Shown here one piece after another: positions 1-9,019 of a stretch of DNA of 64,000 bases. The DNA comes from CAMDKS01 sp964402975. GTDB taxonomy: Bacteria > Bdellovibrionota_B > Oligoflexia > Oligoflexales > RGVZ01. A program made the position numbers and the translations under genes. Location: assembly GCA_964402975.1 (NCBI GenBank), contig CAYOEM010000014.1, forward strand, positions 9,075-73,074, written 5' to 3'. Position 1 is the stretch's first letter, and each line of letters opens with the position of its first letter. The notes under the pieces were generated by a model. The model saw only the letters and a program-made list of their open reading frames with translations, had not been told where the DNA came from and did no database searches.

Positions 1-1386
1 CTAATCCCTGTAAAAGGCTTGTCAAGACTACCATCAAATTCCACTATTCGAAGTCATGGTGCTGGATTTCACGTTGAGCACGAGGCGTTTTTGCCGTTAT
101 CGACTCACTACGATAAAAACCAAACCCATAGGGACGCAGGCCATCACATACTATCGAGGTTAAAAGCTACGATCCAAGATGATCTTAAGGCAATAAAAAA
201 TCGGAACGTGTTTTGTGAACTTTCCGGGGGATTAGACTCTTCGTTCACAGCCGCGCTTCTAGCAAAGTTAGGCGCAAACCCCACATGCTATGTTTACTCT
301 TTCCCAGATAGCCCTTCCCACCAAGTAAGCATCGATTTCGCTAAATCCGTCGCTACTAGGTACTCGTTAAAATTAACTGTGATCGATGGCAACGATCTAT
401 CCATACCCGATCTGCGCGACAAACAGCCCGCTGGCTCTGAGCCCGCTGATTTCTTCTGGCAGGGAGCCCTCTTCGGCCCCGTTATAAATTCACTTTGTGG
501 GCCTGAAAGCGCTGTATTCACCGGTTTTGGAGCAGATCAAATTCTCAACCGTGTTCCATCTGTTGCCGTGTCACTTTTAAGCCAGGGCCAACTCGGGCAA
601 GCCTACCGCCTCATTAAAGACATGGCCAAAGACACCGATCGGTCTACTGTAAACTATCTATGGCAGGCCGCTATCGCATCACTACCCAAATCCGTCATAT
701 TAAGACTTTTGGCACTGTCTTCTCGATTAAAATATAACCCGTTCTCAACAGAGGAAGTTGCGCCAAATCTGCGACACTATCATTCAATCAGTTGGCTTAA
801 GATGGGCTCAACTTTTGAAGCCCTCAAAGACTTAGACACCCTATTTAGTAGCGGCGACCGACTCAATACACGTTTTTTCGCAGACTGTCTTGCCCATCCC
901 AACCTCTACTATTTAAGTGCCCCAAATCTCGTTTGGGGGCCCCATCTTGGCCAAAACAGCATTTGGCAACTGCATCCATTTTGCGACGCACAACTCATAG
1001 AGTCTTCTTTCAAAGATATCAGTTGGCACCTCATACACGACTGGAAAAACCTTTATAAACAGGCTCTTCGAGAGGCGCAAAAAGATATTCTGCCCGAACC
1101 TCTGCGACTTAGACGCCGCGATGACTTTAGCTTTGATGGGTTTTTCCTGCGTCTACTCCGCCGAAATAAAGACGTTCTTTACCAGCTAGCTCTAAAACAC
1201 CGTGGCATGTTGGGAGATAACTTTGATCAAGGCGAGTTTGATACAGCCTTTGAACAAAATGTTTTCGGCGTGCAAACCATTCAAACACAAAAATTAAACC
1301 GTTATCTTGCCTACGCCCTTTGGGCCGAAACCTTTAAAAATAATATGGCATCACCGCCTCAACATTCGTTGCCACATAATGTTTAA
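1..1386 (+). CDS. Asparagine-synthase-like ATP pyrophosphatase domain protein (5' end outside window)
   Basis: The frame is open from base 1, so the N-terminus lies outside the window; the first internal start-like codon is a TTG at 19. The visible 461 residues carry a PP-loop, ELSGGLDSS, at about residue 75, which binds and adenylates with ATP in asparagine synthase-type enzymes. A second family motif, GFGADQIL, corresponds to the usual GxGxDE(L/I)F of asparagine synthetase B. The C-terminal half has the helical pattern of the AsnB synthase domain, including HPFCDAQLIE and a basic RLRRRDD patch. The glutaminase domain, if present, would be upstream and cannot be seen. Family knowledge allows asparagine synthetase, a lasso-peptide cyclase or another amide-forming ligase. 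The departures from the AsnB consensus (Gln for Glu in the second motif) make ordinary asparagine synthesis less certain. It overlaps the convergent UbiB-like gene by 36 bp. Confidence 0.75.
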   Translation, partial: LIPVKGLSRLPSNSTIRSHGAGFHVEHEAFLPLSTHYDKNQTHRDAGHHILSRLKATIQDDLKAIKNRNVFCELSGGLDSSFTAALLAKLGANPTCYVYSFPDSPSHQVSIDFAKSVATRYSLKLTVIDGNDLSIPDLRDKQPAGSEPADFFWQGALFGPVINSLCGPESAVFTGFGADQILNRVPSVAVSLLSQGQLGQAYRLIKDMAKDTDRSTVNYLWQAAIASLPKSVILRLLALSSRLKYNPFSTEEVAPNLRHYHSISWLKMGSTFEALKDLDTLFSSGDRLNTRFFADCLAHPNLYYLSAPNLVWGPHLGQNSIWQLHPFCDAQLIESSFKDISWHLIHDWKNLYKQALREAQKDILPEPLRLRRRDDFSFDGFFLRLLRRNKDVLYQLALKHRGMLGDNFDQGEFDTAFEQNVFGVQTIQTQKLNRYLAYALWAETFKNNMASPPQHSLPHNV

Positions 1387-2685
1387 ATCGGCTCTAACAC
1401 CAAGATCTTTGAGCAAGTGAAACATGCCTCCAAGCTTCCTGTTTAAGAAAATCAAATCTTTGGCCGGTGCCGTAAATTTAACAGTACTAGCGAATGTCAT
1501 CGTGGTCGTACGTATTTCGTGAAGATATTCGCCACTAGAAAAATTAAAGGGCTGCGACTCCTCTCGAAAGACGCTCACAATAAGTTCCATCATGCGACAA
1601 AACAAATCCTTCGTCTCCTCGGACTCCCGAGAATCCAGAACACCGCAATCAGCCGCGACCCTCAGTAAAAGGCTTCTGTCTTTTGAAAATGCCGCCTTCA
1701 AAAGTCCCAGCATATCTCTTCGAAGATCGTCCTTGTAAATATTGCAGGCCCCGAAATCAAGCAACACAAGCTGCTTGGTCGCGGGCCTATAAAGGAAATT
1801 TCCAAAATTTGGATCAGTTTGAACGATGCCCCACTCAAAAAACTCACTGTACAACAGTTCTAGTATAATCTTCGCAAAAGCCAACGTTTCGACTTCCGCT
1901 CGACTTCTCTTCATCCACTCGCCGAGTCTATCCCCTTCCATGAAAGAGAGCGTCAAAACTCTACTTGTCGAGTGGCTAGCATAAACTTCTGGAACCAAAA
2001 AACAGTCCGATCCTTTGACAAACTCGGAATATTGATTAATAAACCGCGCCTCTTTCTTGTAGTCAACCTCTTGTCGAAGCACGCGCTCACACTCTTCAAA
2101 AAATCCATCGAGCGGCACATCTTTGCGCTGCATCCACAGGACCGATTCCACGGCTTTCCGAACTAAAGCTAAATCAGCTTTTATTGATTGATCGACTCCC
2201 GGAAACTGAATTTTAACTGCAACTTTATGCCCCGCCAAAATGGCGCTATGAACCTGCCCAATGCTGGCGGCAGAGATCGGCTCGACTGATAGTTCTCTGA
2301 GATCTCTAAACAATTCTTGGCCCAGTTCCCTTCGCAAGATTTTTTTCACCTGCTCAAAGGGCATAAATGTCGAGCTATCATGGAGCTTTCTCAAGATATC
2401 AGTGATTTCTGGCGGTAAAAGATCACTAAATTCGAGGCTTAATAGCTGCCCCGTCTTCATGGCAGCGCCTTTGAGTTGGGATAAAGATTCGACAAGACCT
2501 GCAGCTTGGTTAAGCCTTTTTTTTAGCCTTGACTCATCAGACAGCGCTGAGATGGCATCTAACGATCTAACGGCAACCTCTCGCCCAATCAAGGCTGCGC
2601 CAGCTCCTAACAATTTTGTCGCGCGCCCAAAGGCCGACGTTGGTACGTTTCCCGATGGTTTTTTTGATTTAGAAGTTTTACTCAA
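1351..2685 (-). CDS. ABC1/UbiB-family protein kinase-like protein (AarF/ADCK type)
   Basis: A 444-residue atypical kinase of the ABC1 (UbiB/ADCK) family. Visible hallmarks are the KxGQ motif (KTGQ, about residues 77-80), the Ala-rich loop AASIGQVH (about 139-146) that replaces the usual glycine-rich loop, the VAVKIQ lysine strand just after it, the catalytic-loop equivalent QTDPNFGNF (about 290) and LLDFGAC (DFG motif, about 312). Family members support quinone biosynthesis or lipid handling and probably act as ATPases at the membrane; the true substrate is not settled. No C-terminal transmembrane pair is evident. The start is TTG; a weak GAGA lies upstream. It is monocistronic here, divergent from dabA and overlapping the preceding gene tail to tail. 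A ubiD homologue lies 50 kb away, so a quinone role is possible but not shown by context. Confidence 0.88.
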   Translation of the reverse strand: MSKTSKSKKPSGNVPTSAFGRATKLLGAGAALIGREVAVRSLDAISALSDESRLKKRLNQAAGLVESLSQLKGAAMKTGQLLSLEFSDLLPPEITDILRKLHDSSTFMPFEQVKKILRRELGQELFRDLRELSVEPISAASIGQVHSAILAGHKVAVKIQFPGVDQSIKADLALVRKAVESVLWMQRKDVPLDGFFEECERVLRQEVDYKKEARFINQYSEFVKGSDCFLVPEVYASHSTSRVLTLSFMEGDRLGEWMKRSRAEVETLAFAKIILELLYSEFFEWGIVQTDPNFGNFLYRPATKQLVLLDFGACNIYKDDLRRDMLGLLKAAFSKDRSLLLRVAADCGVLDSRESEETKDLFCRMMELIVSVFREESQPFNFSSGEYLHEIRTTTMTFASTVKFTAPAKDLIFLNRKLGGMFHLLKDLGVRADLNIMWQRMLRR

Positions 2686-2771
2686 CTTAACAAATTCTCA
2701 TTTTTAAACGTTTGCACATGAGCTGCAACATGCGTTAGGCTTATCTAAGTCCCGAACTGAGGTTCCTCGCC

Positions 2772-5327
2772 TTGACCTCCCAATTTACTATAGATTCAAC
2801 CATCGATAAAGTCCGAGAGCTCCTTATACCACAGGGCCCTTTGAAAGAGTTCGTTGCTCAAAACCCCCTCAAGGGTTTTCTGGGCCTTGAATTCCACGAG
2901 GCCATCCGCAAAGCCGCTCTAACCTGGGGCGCATGGTCTTATCTACCCTTAAGCTTTTACCGTAACGAATACTCAAATGGTGACATTTTAGAGTCAGCGT
3001 TGGAGAGAAGCTTAAACTGGAATATACATGACGAAGCGGCTAGAGAACGGACTAGGGCTGATCTATTTGAATACCCGGAAGGGTCCAGCCGAAAACCTCG
3101 CCCCTTACAAGAAAAGGGTCTACGGGCGCAATGGGCCCATCTTTACGGCATAAACGTATTAGAACGCTCTTCATCCGTCCTTTATCGACTTCTTGGCTCT
3201 TATCTTGACCAAGGAATCTCAATTTGGCGCATGCCTGCATCTGCGAATGGTTTTCTTAATGCCGTGAGCGAACTGACCAGTCAGAGTTGGTTGGCTTATC
3301 CACCATTCAATCAACCTATAGCTCACGAGCTTCTGTCCAGTCAGATCGACACGCTAATCGAGATGGCACTCATGCGTCTCACCGGAGATACTTCTTTTTA
3401 CGAACGCTACATTACAGATATTCTCCTGACCACTCCCGGTTGGTCATCCACCATTGACTTCCTTGAAAGAAATCCTGGTTCACTGACGCAAAAAAAGTCC
3501 GTGACCCTTAAGGAGCTAGTTGCTGTCGCACTCGTCTTGGACTGCGCTTTTTTACAGTCAGCTTCCGGTAAAGATTTCAGGAGCCTTAGGTCACTTGGCG
3601 CTAAACCAGAAGAGCTGCCGTTTCGTAAGCATCACTTCGTATCGCGTATTGATTATATAAAAATGATCTGGCATGAAGCTTGGGAGTGGACGTTCTACGA
3701 GAGAAACCTCGCTCTTCTGACCAGAAATCGCCTTCGCCAGAGGAATCAGTCCTCACCGGATGTTCAAGCTTTGTTTTGTATCGATGATAGAGAATCTTCA
3801 CTTCGAGCGTATATTGAAAACGAAAATCCAAACATTGAAACCTACGGCCTGCCAGGTTTTTTTGGAATAGACTTTATGTATCAGTGCGCATCTGATGTCG
3901 CACCATCACGTCTCGCACCGATCGTCGTAAAGCCAAAACATCTCGTAACAGCGAAATACCTCAACGAGCATAGACCGTCAAAAACTCGCAAGTCAGAACA
4001 CCTGGCCATGGGTCATCACAGTCATTCAATTTTCAGAGGCTGGCTTATAACACAATTGCTTGGATTGAATGCTGCATTCAAACTGGCACTCTCCATCTTT
4101 AAACCAACCCTCACTCAGGCAACAGCCAGCTCCTTGAGTCGGGTCAATGAAAACATCAGCATGGATTTGGACCGAAAACCTGATGCTGGGATATCACCTG
4201 ATGGTTACTTGCTCGGTTTTACACCGTCGGAAATGGCGGAGAAAATATTTAACCAGCTTTCCGCGATCGGTATGACGACATCATTTGCGCCCCTAGTTGT
4301 TTTAATAGCACATGGAAGTAGCTCAACGAATAACACTCATTTTTCAGCCTATGACTGTGGAGCCTGCTCAGGCAAGCCCGGTAGCCCAAACGCCCGTGCA
4401 TTTGCTAAAATGGCCAATAGAGACGATGTGCGAGAAATACTATCCGCAATGGGATTATTGATACCCACATCCACGCAGTTCGTGGCCGCCCTTCATGACA
4501 CGACCCGAGATGAGGTGAAGTTTTTCGACCTCCGCGATGTTAACGAGGAGACTCGCTCGCGACTTGCCATATTTAAACGAGATCTGATCAAGGCGCTCGA
4601 GCGTAACGCCAAGGAACGGTGTCGTCGGTTTGAGTTGGTTGACCCAAACATAAAAGGACCGGAAGCTCTCCGAGAAGTCAGAAAACGATCCGTTGCGATC
4701 TTTGAACCGCGTCCCGAGCTGACTCACACAGGCAACGCTGTTGCTATTGTTGGACGAAGGTCACTCACCAAATCAGCGTTTCTAGATCGACGGGCCTTCC
4801 TGCATTCCTACAACCCAACTTTAGACACTGACGGTAAATATCTTAAAGACGTTCTGGCAGCCGTAATTCCCGTTTGTGGCGGCATTAACCTCAACTACTA
4901 CTTCTCAAAGCTCGACAATGAAATATACGGCTCCAGCTCTAAACTACCGCACAACATCATTGGCTTACTAGGCGTGTGCAGCGGCGTGGAGGGCGATATA
5001 CTAACAGGTTTACCCAGACAGATGATCGAATTGCATGATCCCATTCGGTTGCAACTCATTATAGAGCAACGTCCCGCTGTAATTCTCAATATTTTAAATC
5101 GCGAGGCAACATTGAGCCTTTGGGCCAAAAATAATTGGATCAGGCTCATGTGTATTGACCCAGATAACGGCCAAGTTTGGATTTTCCAGTCCGGCAGTTT
5201 CACCCCACTCGATACGTCCCAATTACCCGATGTGCCCGAGAAAGCCACGTACCTCGAATGCTTTGAAGGCATCGTAGGAAATTGCATACCATCCATGGTC
5301 CGCAGCGGAGCGACACATGGCACTTGA
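2772..5327 (+). CDS. dabA: DabA, inorganic carbon transporter subunit (UPF0753/DUF2309)
   Basis: 851 residues, matching the DabA family: a beta-carbonic-anhydrase-like cytoplasmic protein that works with the membrane subunit DabB to accumulate bicarbonate. The four predicted zinc and active-site residues are present: C336 and D338 in FCIDDRES, H514 in IAHGSSS, and C529 in AYDCGACSG. The C-to-D spacing (2) and H-to-C spacing (15) equal those of the characterised Halothiobacillus DabA (C351, D353, H524, C539; recalled from the literature). The N-terminal FVAQNPLKGF segment is also typical. The start is TTG with GAGG nine bases upstream; no better ATG is near. The last 11 bases overlap dabB, so the two are translationally coupled. 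No carbonic anhydrase of another class or RuBisCO gene is in the window. Confidence 0.93.
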   Translation: MTSQFTIDSTIDKVRELLIPQGPLKEFVAQNPLKGFLGLEFHEAIRKAALTWGAWSYLPLSFYRNEYSNGDILESALERSLNWNIHDEAARERTRADLFEYPEGSSRKPRPLQEKGLRAQWAHLYGINVLERSSSVLYRLLGSYLDQGISIWRMPASANGFLNAVSELTSQSWLAYPPFNQPIAHELLSSQIDTLIEMALMRLTGDTSFYERYITDILLTTPGWSSTIDFLERNPGSLTQKKSVTLKELVAVALVLDCAFLQSASGKDFRSLRSLGAKPEELPFRKHHFVSRIDYIKMIWHEAWEWTFYERNLALLTRNRLRQRNQSSPDVQALFCIDDRESSLRAYIENENPNIETYGLPGFFGIDFMYQCASDVAPSRLAPIVVKPKHLVTAKYLNEHRPSKTRKSEHLAMGHHSHSIFRGWLITQLLGLNAAFKLALSIFKPTLTQATASSLSRVNENISMDLDRKPDAGISPDGYLLGFTPSEMAEKIFNQLSAIGMTTSFAPLVVLIAHGSSSTNNTHFSAYDCGACSGKPGSPNARAFAKMANRDDVREILSAMGLLIPTSTQFVAALHDTTRDEVKFFDLRDVNEETRSRLAIFKRDLIKALERNAKERCRRFELVDPNIKGPEALREVRKRSVAIFEPRPELTHTGNAVAIVGRRSLTKSAFLDRRAFLHSYNPTLDTDGKYLKDVLAAVIPVCGGINLNYYFSKLDNEIYGSSSKLPHNIIGLLGVCSGVEGDILTGLPRQMIELHDPIRLQLIIEQRPAVILNILNREATLSLWAKNNWIRLMCIDPDNGQVWIFQSGSFTPLDTSQLPDVPEKATYLECFEGIVGNCIPSMVRSGATHGT

Positions 5328-7191
5328 TTTAATTTACCTTCTTTTATTCGTTCCTTTTTTTGCTGGCTGCATGCTGGCTTTTGGTGGGCCCCGGTCTGAG
5401 TCTCGAGTCGCCCTCATCACAACAATAGCTGCGCGCTGCCATGGAATTTTGACTTTGGCGCTACTCGGCCTCTGGTTTTATCAAGGCCAAAAACACCTAG
5501 ATCTTCGGGGTTTTGAGATTTATAAGACCGGCGATTACGCACTATCCATGGCGTTTTACGTTGATAGCATGTCCGCGTTATTTATTTTTTTAGTCGCGTT
5601 TCTTTCAAACATGGTCATCACATATAGCCGGTATTACTTGCATCGAGAACCTGGGTATCAAAAGTTTTTTGCCTGTCTCTTGTTTTTAATTTTTGGGCTT
5701 ACACTTTTAACGCTCGCCGGCACGCTAGACGTATTGATGGCCGGTTGGGAGTTCGTGGGCATCTGCTCTTTTCTTTTAATTGGCTTTTATCAAACACGTA
5801 TTCAGGCTGTTAAAAACGCCTTCAAGGTACTTACGGTTTATAAATTTTGCGATGTGGGATTATTACTTGGCGCGTGGCTCAGTCATTTACTATGGCATGA
5901 CGCTCAGTTTTTCGCAGTTCTGACCTCCCCTGAGGCTCGAGCCCATCTGGCAGACGTTGGTCCGATGCCACTCTTTCTCCTGTCATTCATGGTTTTACTG
6001 GCTGCCGCGGGAAAATCTGCACAGTGGCCCTTTTCTTTTTGGATTTCACGCGCCATGGAAGGACCCACTCCATCCTCGGCTATATTTTATGGAGCTCTCA
6101 GTGTTCACGCTGGCGTCTTACTACTTCACCGTATGCACCCGGTTTGGTCCGCAACCGACTATGGGCCTTGGCTGGTGGGAGGATTAGGACTTCTAACGGC
6201 TGTGGTTTGCAGTGGAATATCCAGAGTGCAATCAAATATTAAAGGCCAAATAGCTTACTCATCTGCGGCAAACGTGGGTCTGATCTTCGTGGAAATGGCA
6301 TTAGATCTTAAAGTGATTTCTATGGTTCATTTGACCGCTAATGCATGTTTGAGATGCTACCAGCTGCTCATTTCGCCTTCCGTCCTTGCTTATTTGGTAA
6401 GACTTCAGGGTAGTGTGGAACAGCCCGTAAAGTTGGTTGACCAGTCTACAGAAGGATTGCTTCCGGACCGTGTTAGTAAATCACTTTATGTTTTCTGTAT
6501 TAATGACGGCTATCTGGAAAGGACCGTTGAATGGCTGTTTTGGCGACCTGCCAAGAAAATAGGACAGTTTTTACAGCGCTTTGATAGTTTTCTTTATTGG
6601 ATTGTCCTGCCTCTGCTGATTATTGCGATCGTGCTAATTCGCTCAAATGTACATGGTGATATTCGTGGCCTACTATCCATACTCTCATCCCTACTGACCC
6701 TCGGTTTGGCGTTTGCCGCCTTTGCCGAGGAAAAGTCTGCGATCCGCGCTTGGAATACAGCGTCTCTTAGCGCACTTTTTTCGGGTCTTACAATTCTTGT
6801 TCTAGATCCCCATACGGCTAACGACGTCTTGGTTTATGGAAGCGGCGTCCTATTTTTCTGGGTGGTCGGACTACAATCCCTCTTTTTCTTAGGTGGCAAT
6901 GGCGGCATCATCCCCATGACGCGGTACAACGGCATGGGCCTTGTTGCTCCGGGCGGATCTATTATGCTTTTTATTGCCGTGCTTGGAGTCAGTGGATTCC
7001 CGATTAGCCCAACCTATATCGGGCAGGATCTTATACTCCACCACGCATCGTCGGAGTTTATCTGGTTGGTTCTTGTGTTGGCCTTGGCGATTGTCATCAA
7101 CGGGATTTCCCTGGCCCGCATCTATACACGGGTTTGTTTTGGCCCCAGACCTAGCTTTAGCCAAGAGGAGGTCCCAGCCCAGGGGCGGTAA
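5317..7191 (+). CDS. dabB: DabB, NuoL/ND5-like membrane subunit of the inorganic carbon pump
   Basis: A 624-residue polytopic membrane protein of the proton-translocating antiporter family (NuoL/MrpA). Key charged residues of that family are visible: Glu in AGWEFVGICSF (TM5), Lys in AFKVLTVYKF, Lys in AAAGKSAQWPF (TM7), and the following GPTPSSA and HAGVLLL segments. Fusion to the frame of dabA (ATG lies inside the dabA 3' end, 11 bp overlap) makes DabB the best assignment rather than a respiratory complex I subunit, since no other nuo or mrp genes are here. DabB is thought to couple a cation gradient to CO2 hydration by DabA. At 624 residues it looks somewhat longer than the roughly 550 I recall for characterised DabB, the extra lying in C-terminal helices. 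A ubiquitous LACK of a visible cofactor motif is expected. Confidence 0.9.
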   Translation: MALDLIYLLLFVPFFAGCMLAFGGPRSESRVALITTIAARCHGILTLALLGLWFYQGQKHLDLRGFEIYKTGDYALSMAFYVDSMSALFIFLVAFLSNMVITYSRYYLHREPGYQKFFACLLFLIFGLTLLTLAGTLDVLMAGWEFVGICSFLLIGFYQTRIQAVKNAFKVLTVYKFCDVGLLLGAWLSHLLWHDAQFFAVLTSPEARAHLADVGPMPLFLLSFMVLLAAAGKSAQWPFSFWISRAMEGPTPSSAIFYGALSVHAGVLLLHRMHPVWSATDYGPWLVGGLGLLTAVVCSGISRVQSNIKGQIAYSSAANVGLIFVEMALDLKVISMVHLTANACLRCYQLLISPSVLAYLVRLQGSVEQPVKLVDQSTEGLLPDRVSKSLYVFCINDGYLERTVEWLFWRPAKKIGQFLQRFDSFLYWIVLPLLIIAIVLIRSNVHGDIRGLLSILSSLLTLGLAFAAFAEEKSAIRAWNTASLSALFSGLTILVLDPHTANDVLVYGSGVLFFWVVGLQSLFFLGGNGGIIPMTRYNGMGLVAPGGSIMLFIAVLGVSGFPISPTYIGQDLILHHASSEFIWLVLVLALAIVINGISLARIYTRVCFGPRPSFSQEEVPAQGR

Positions 7192-7256
7192 TCATCCAAA
7201 ATCATTAGATTTATTTATTAATATTAATTTAGAATGCATTGCATCGTTTTAATAAA

Positions 7257-7284
7257 TTGACTTGAAATAATTTTATGATATTTT
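7257..7284 (+). promoter_or_regulatory. Candidate sigma70 promoter for the SulP gene
   Basis: TTGACT at 7257-7262 and TATTTT at 7279-7284 are separated by 16 bases in an A+T-rich gap between dabB and the SulP gene. The gene start at 7339 follows, with a GAGGAG ribosome binding site at about 7325. This suggests SulP can be transcribed separately from dabAB. Seen directly; function inferred. Confidence 0.45.
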
Positions 7285-7338
7285 ATGGGAATCCCTTGGC
7301 TTTTTTGGCCTTGAGGCCTCCTTAGAGGAGCAGATCTG

Positions 7339-8973
7339 ATGTGGTCAGGAATCAAAAAATCTCTACAAGTTGGCGGAAAATTTCAGACGGTCGACGTCTT
7401 CTCAGGCGTTATGGTTTTTCTTATTGCCCTACCGTTGTCGGTTGGTATTGCACTCGCTAGCGGTGCTCCTCCAAGCGCAGGACTTTGGGCGGCCATCGTC
7501 GGCGGTGTTCTTGGCGCTCTTACCGGCGGATCTTACCTAACAATTAATGGCCCAGCCGCAGGCATGATTGTTGTTGTGCTGCACGCCATTCAAGATTTAG
7601 GCCAAGGCGACGCAGCGACAGGCTTTAGAAGAGCCTTGGCTGCTTTTTTTGTCGCAGGTCTTCTTCAAGTCTTGTTTGGTAAAATGAAACTTGGTCGCCT
7701 TGGACTTGCTATCCCTGGTTCTGTCATCCACGGAATGCTCACTGCTATTGGTATCATCATTATAACGAAACAGCTTTATGTGGCACTCGGGATCACATCT
7801 ACCGGTAAAAATACGCTGGAGCTGCTTGCTGACTTTCCTAAAAGAGGTGAGGGATTAAATCCAGAGGTTGCTCTAATTGCAGCTGTTGGGCTTATGATTG
7901 TTCTCGCCTTTAATACTTTTAAAGGGACTTGGAAAAAATATGTTCCAATCCCACTCTTGGTCGTCCTGTCAGGGATTGGTCTAGCAAAATTATTTGATTT
8001 CGGACATCTTCACACGATCCAGTCACATGGAATGACGTTTGATGTGAGTCCAAAGCTGATGTTAGCGTTACCAGACAGTTTGGCATCGACCATCGTGAAT
8101 CCCGACTTTTCGCTGATATCAACTGGCACTTTTTGGATACACACGATTTCGATCGCACTCATTGCGAGTATTGAAACCTTACTGAGTGCCGCAGCTGTAG
8201 ACAGACTTGATCCGCTAACGCGAAAATCAAACCTAGACAAAGAGCTGACCTCCAAGGGTCTTTGCAATATGATTCTCGGGTTAATTGGCGGATTACCTAT
8301 TATTGCTGAGATGGTCCGAAGTAAAGCCAACGTAGAAAACGGAGCACAGAGTCAGCTTTCTAACTTCACTCACGGTGCTCTCATTATGGCTTTTGTAATT
8401 GGAGCCCCTTCACTTCTTAATAATATACCGCTGGCGACGTTTGCAGCAGTTCTTATACCGGTGGGTTACGCACTGGCCCATCCCAGCCAATTCTTTAATA
8501 CCGCTAAAATTGGACGGGAGCACTTCGCAGCATTTGTCGTTTCCTTGACCGTAACCTTAGGGACGGACTTGCTAATCGGCGTGATGGCTGGCGTAGCTGT
8601 TGAGATGCTTTGGAATATCTATAAAGGTGCTAACCCAATTGGTATTTTTTCAGTTAAAACTCAAACAGAAGAAACCGCACAAGGGGTGAAAGTGTCTGTT
8701 CACTCACCACTAACTTTTACAAATTTGCTATCCCTGCGTTCTAAAATTGACGCACACGAAAGTGCAGAAAAAATCATACTAGATCTATCTTTGGCCAAAG
8801 TTGTGGACCATACCACCCACGAGCACCTTCAAAAGCTGCGGCGCGAAGCCCAGGTTCGCGGACGGTCTATTGAGATTCGTTACAGCGAAAAACACGTCCC
8901 ATTTTCAGACCACCCTTCGGCAGGCCTTGCGAAAGAATCACAAACCCCAACACGGGTATCCGGTCTTTCGTAA
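7339..8973 (+). CDS. SulP-family inorganic anion transporter with C-terminal STAS domain
   Basis: 544 residues. The N-terminal two thirds is the hydrophobic SulP core (SLC26 relatives), with the family-typical SYLTINGPAAGM stretch at about residue 75 and an N-terminal segment on FSGVMVFLIALPLSVGIA. The last 100 residues form a STAS domain: KIILDLSLAKVVDHTTHEHL contains the usual strand and the D-x-(S/T)-like switch region. SulP proteins carry sulfate, bicarbonate or dicarboxylates. Placement directly behind dabAB favours bicarbonate, but substrate cannot be read from the sequence. ATG start with GAGGAG about eight bases ahead. An intrinsic terminator follows at 8987. Confidence 0.9.
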   Translation: MWSGIKKSLQVGGKFQTVDVFSGVMVFLIALPLSVGIALASGAPPSAGLWAAIVGGVLGALTGGSYLTINGPAAGMIVVVLHAIQDLGQGDAATGFRRALAAFFVAGLLQVLFGKMKLGRLGLAIPGSVIHGMLTAIGIIIITKQLYVALGITSTGKNTLELLADFPKRGEGLNPEVALIAAVGLMIVLAFNTFKGTWKKYVPIPLLVVLSGIGLAKLFDFGHLHTIQSHGMTFDVSPKLMLALPDSLASTIVNPDFSLISTGTFWIHTISIALIASIETLLSAAAVDRLDPLTRKSNLDKELTSKGLCNMILGLIGGLPIIAEMVRSKANVENGAQSQLSNFTHGALIMAFVIGAPSLLNNIPLATFAAVLIPVGYALAHPSQFFNTAKIGREHFAAFVVSLTVTLGTDLLIGVMAGVAVEMLWNIYKGANPIGIFSVKTQTEETAQGVKVSVHSPLTFTNLLSLRSKIDAHESAEKIILDLSLAKVVDHTTHEHLQKLRREAQVRGRSIEIRYSEKHVPFSDHPSAGLAKESQTPTRVSGLS

Positions 8974-8986
8974 TCTCTTCTAGTGC

Positions 8987-9019
8987 AAACCGGTCAGCTC
9001 GCCTGCTGGCCGGTTTTTT
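8987..9019 (+). terminator. Intrinsic terminator after the SulP gene
   Basis: AAACCGG (8987-8993) pairs with CCGGTTT (9010-9016) and the downstream arm runs into a T tract. It lies just past the SulP stop and inside the last codons of the convergent K+ channel gene. Confidence 0.75.

Noticed and set aside
5957..6242. Alternative frames over dabB
   Set aside because: They lie inside a well-supported coding sequence and show no family pattern.
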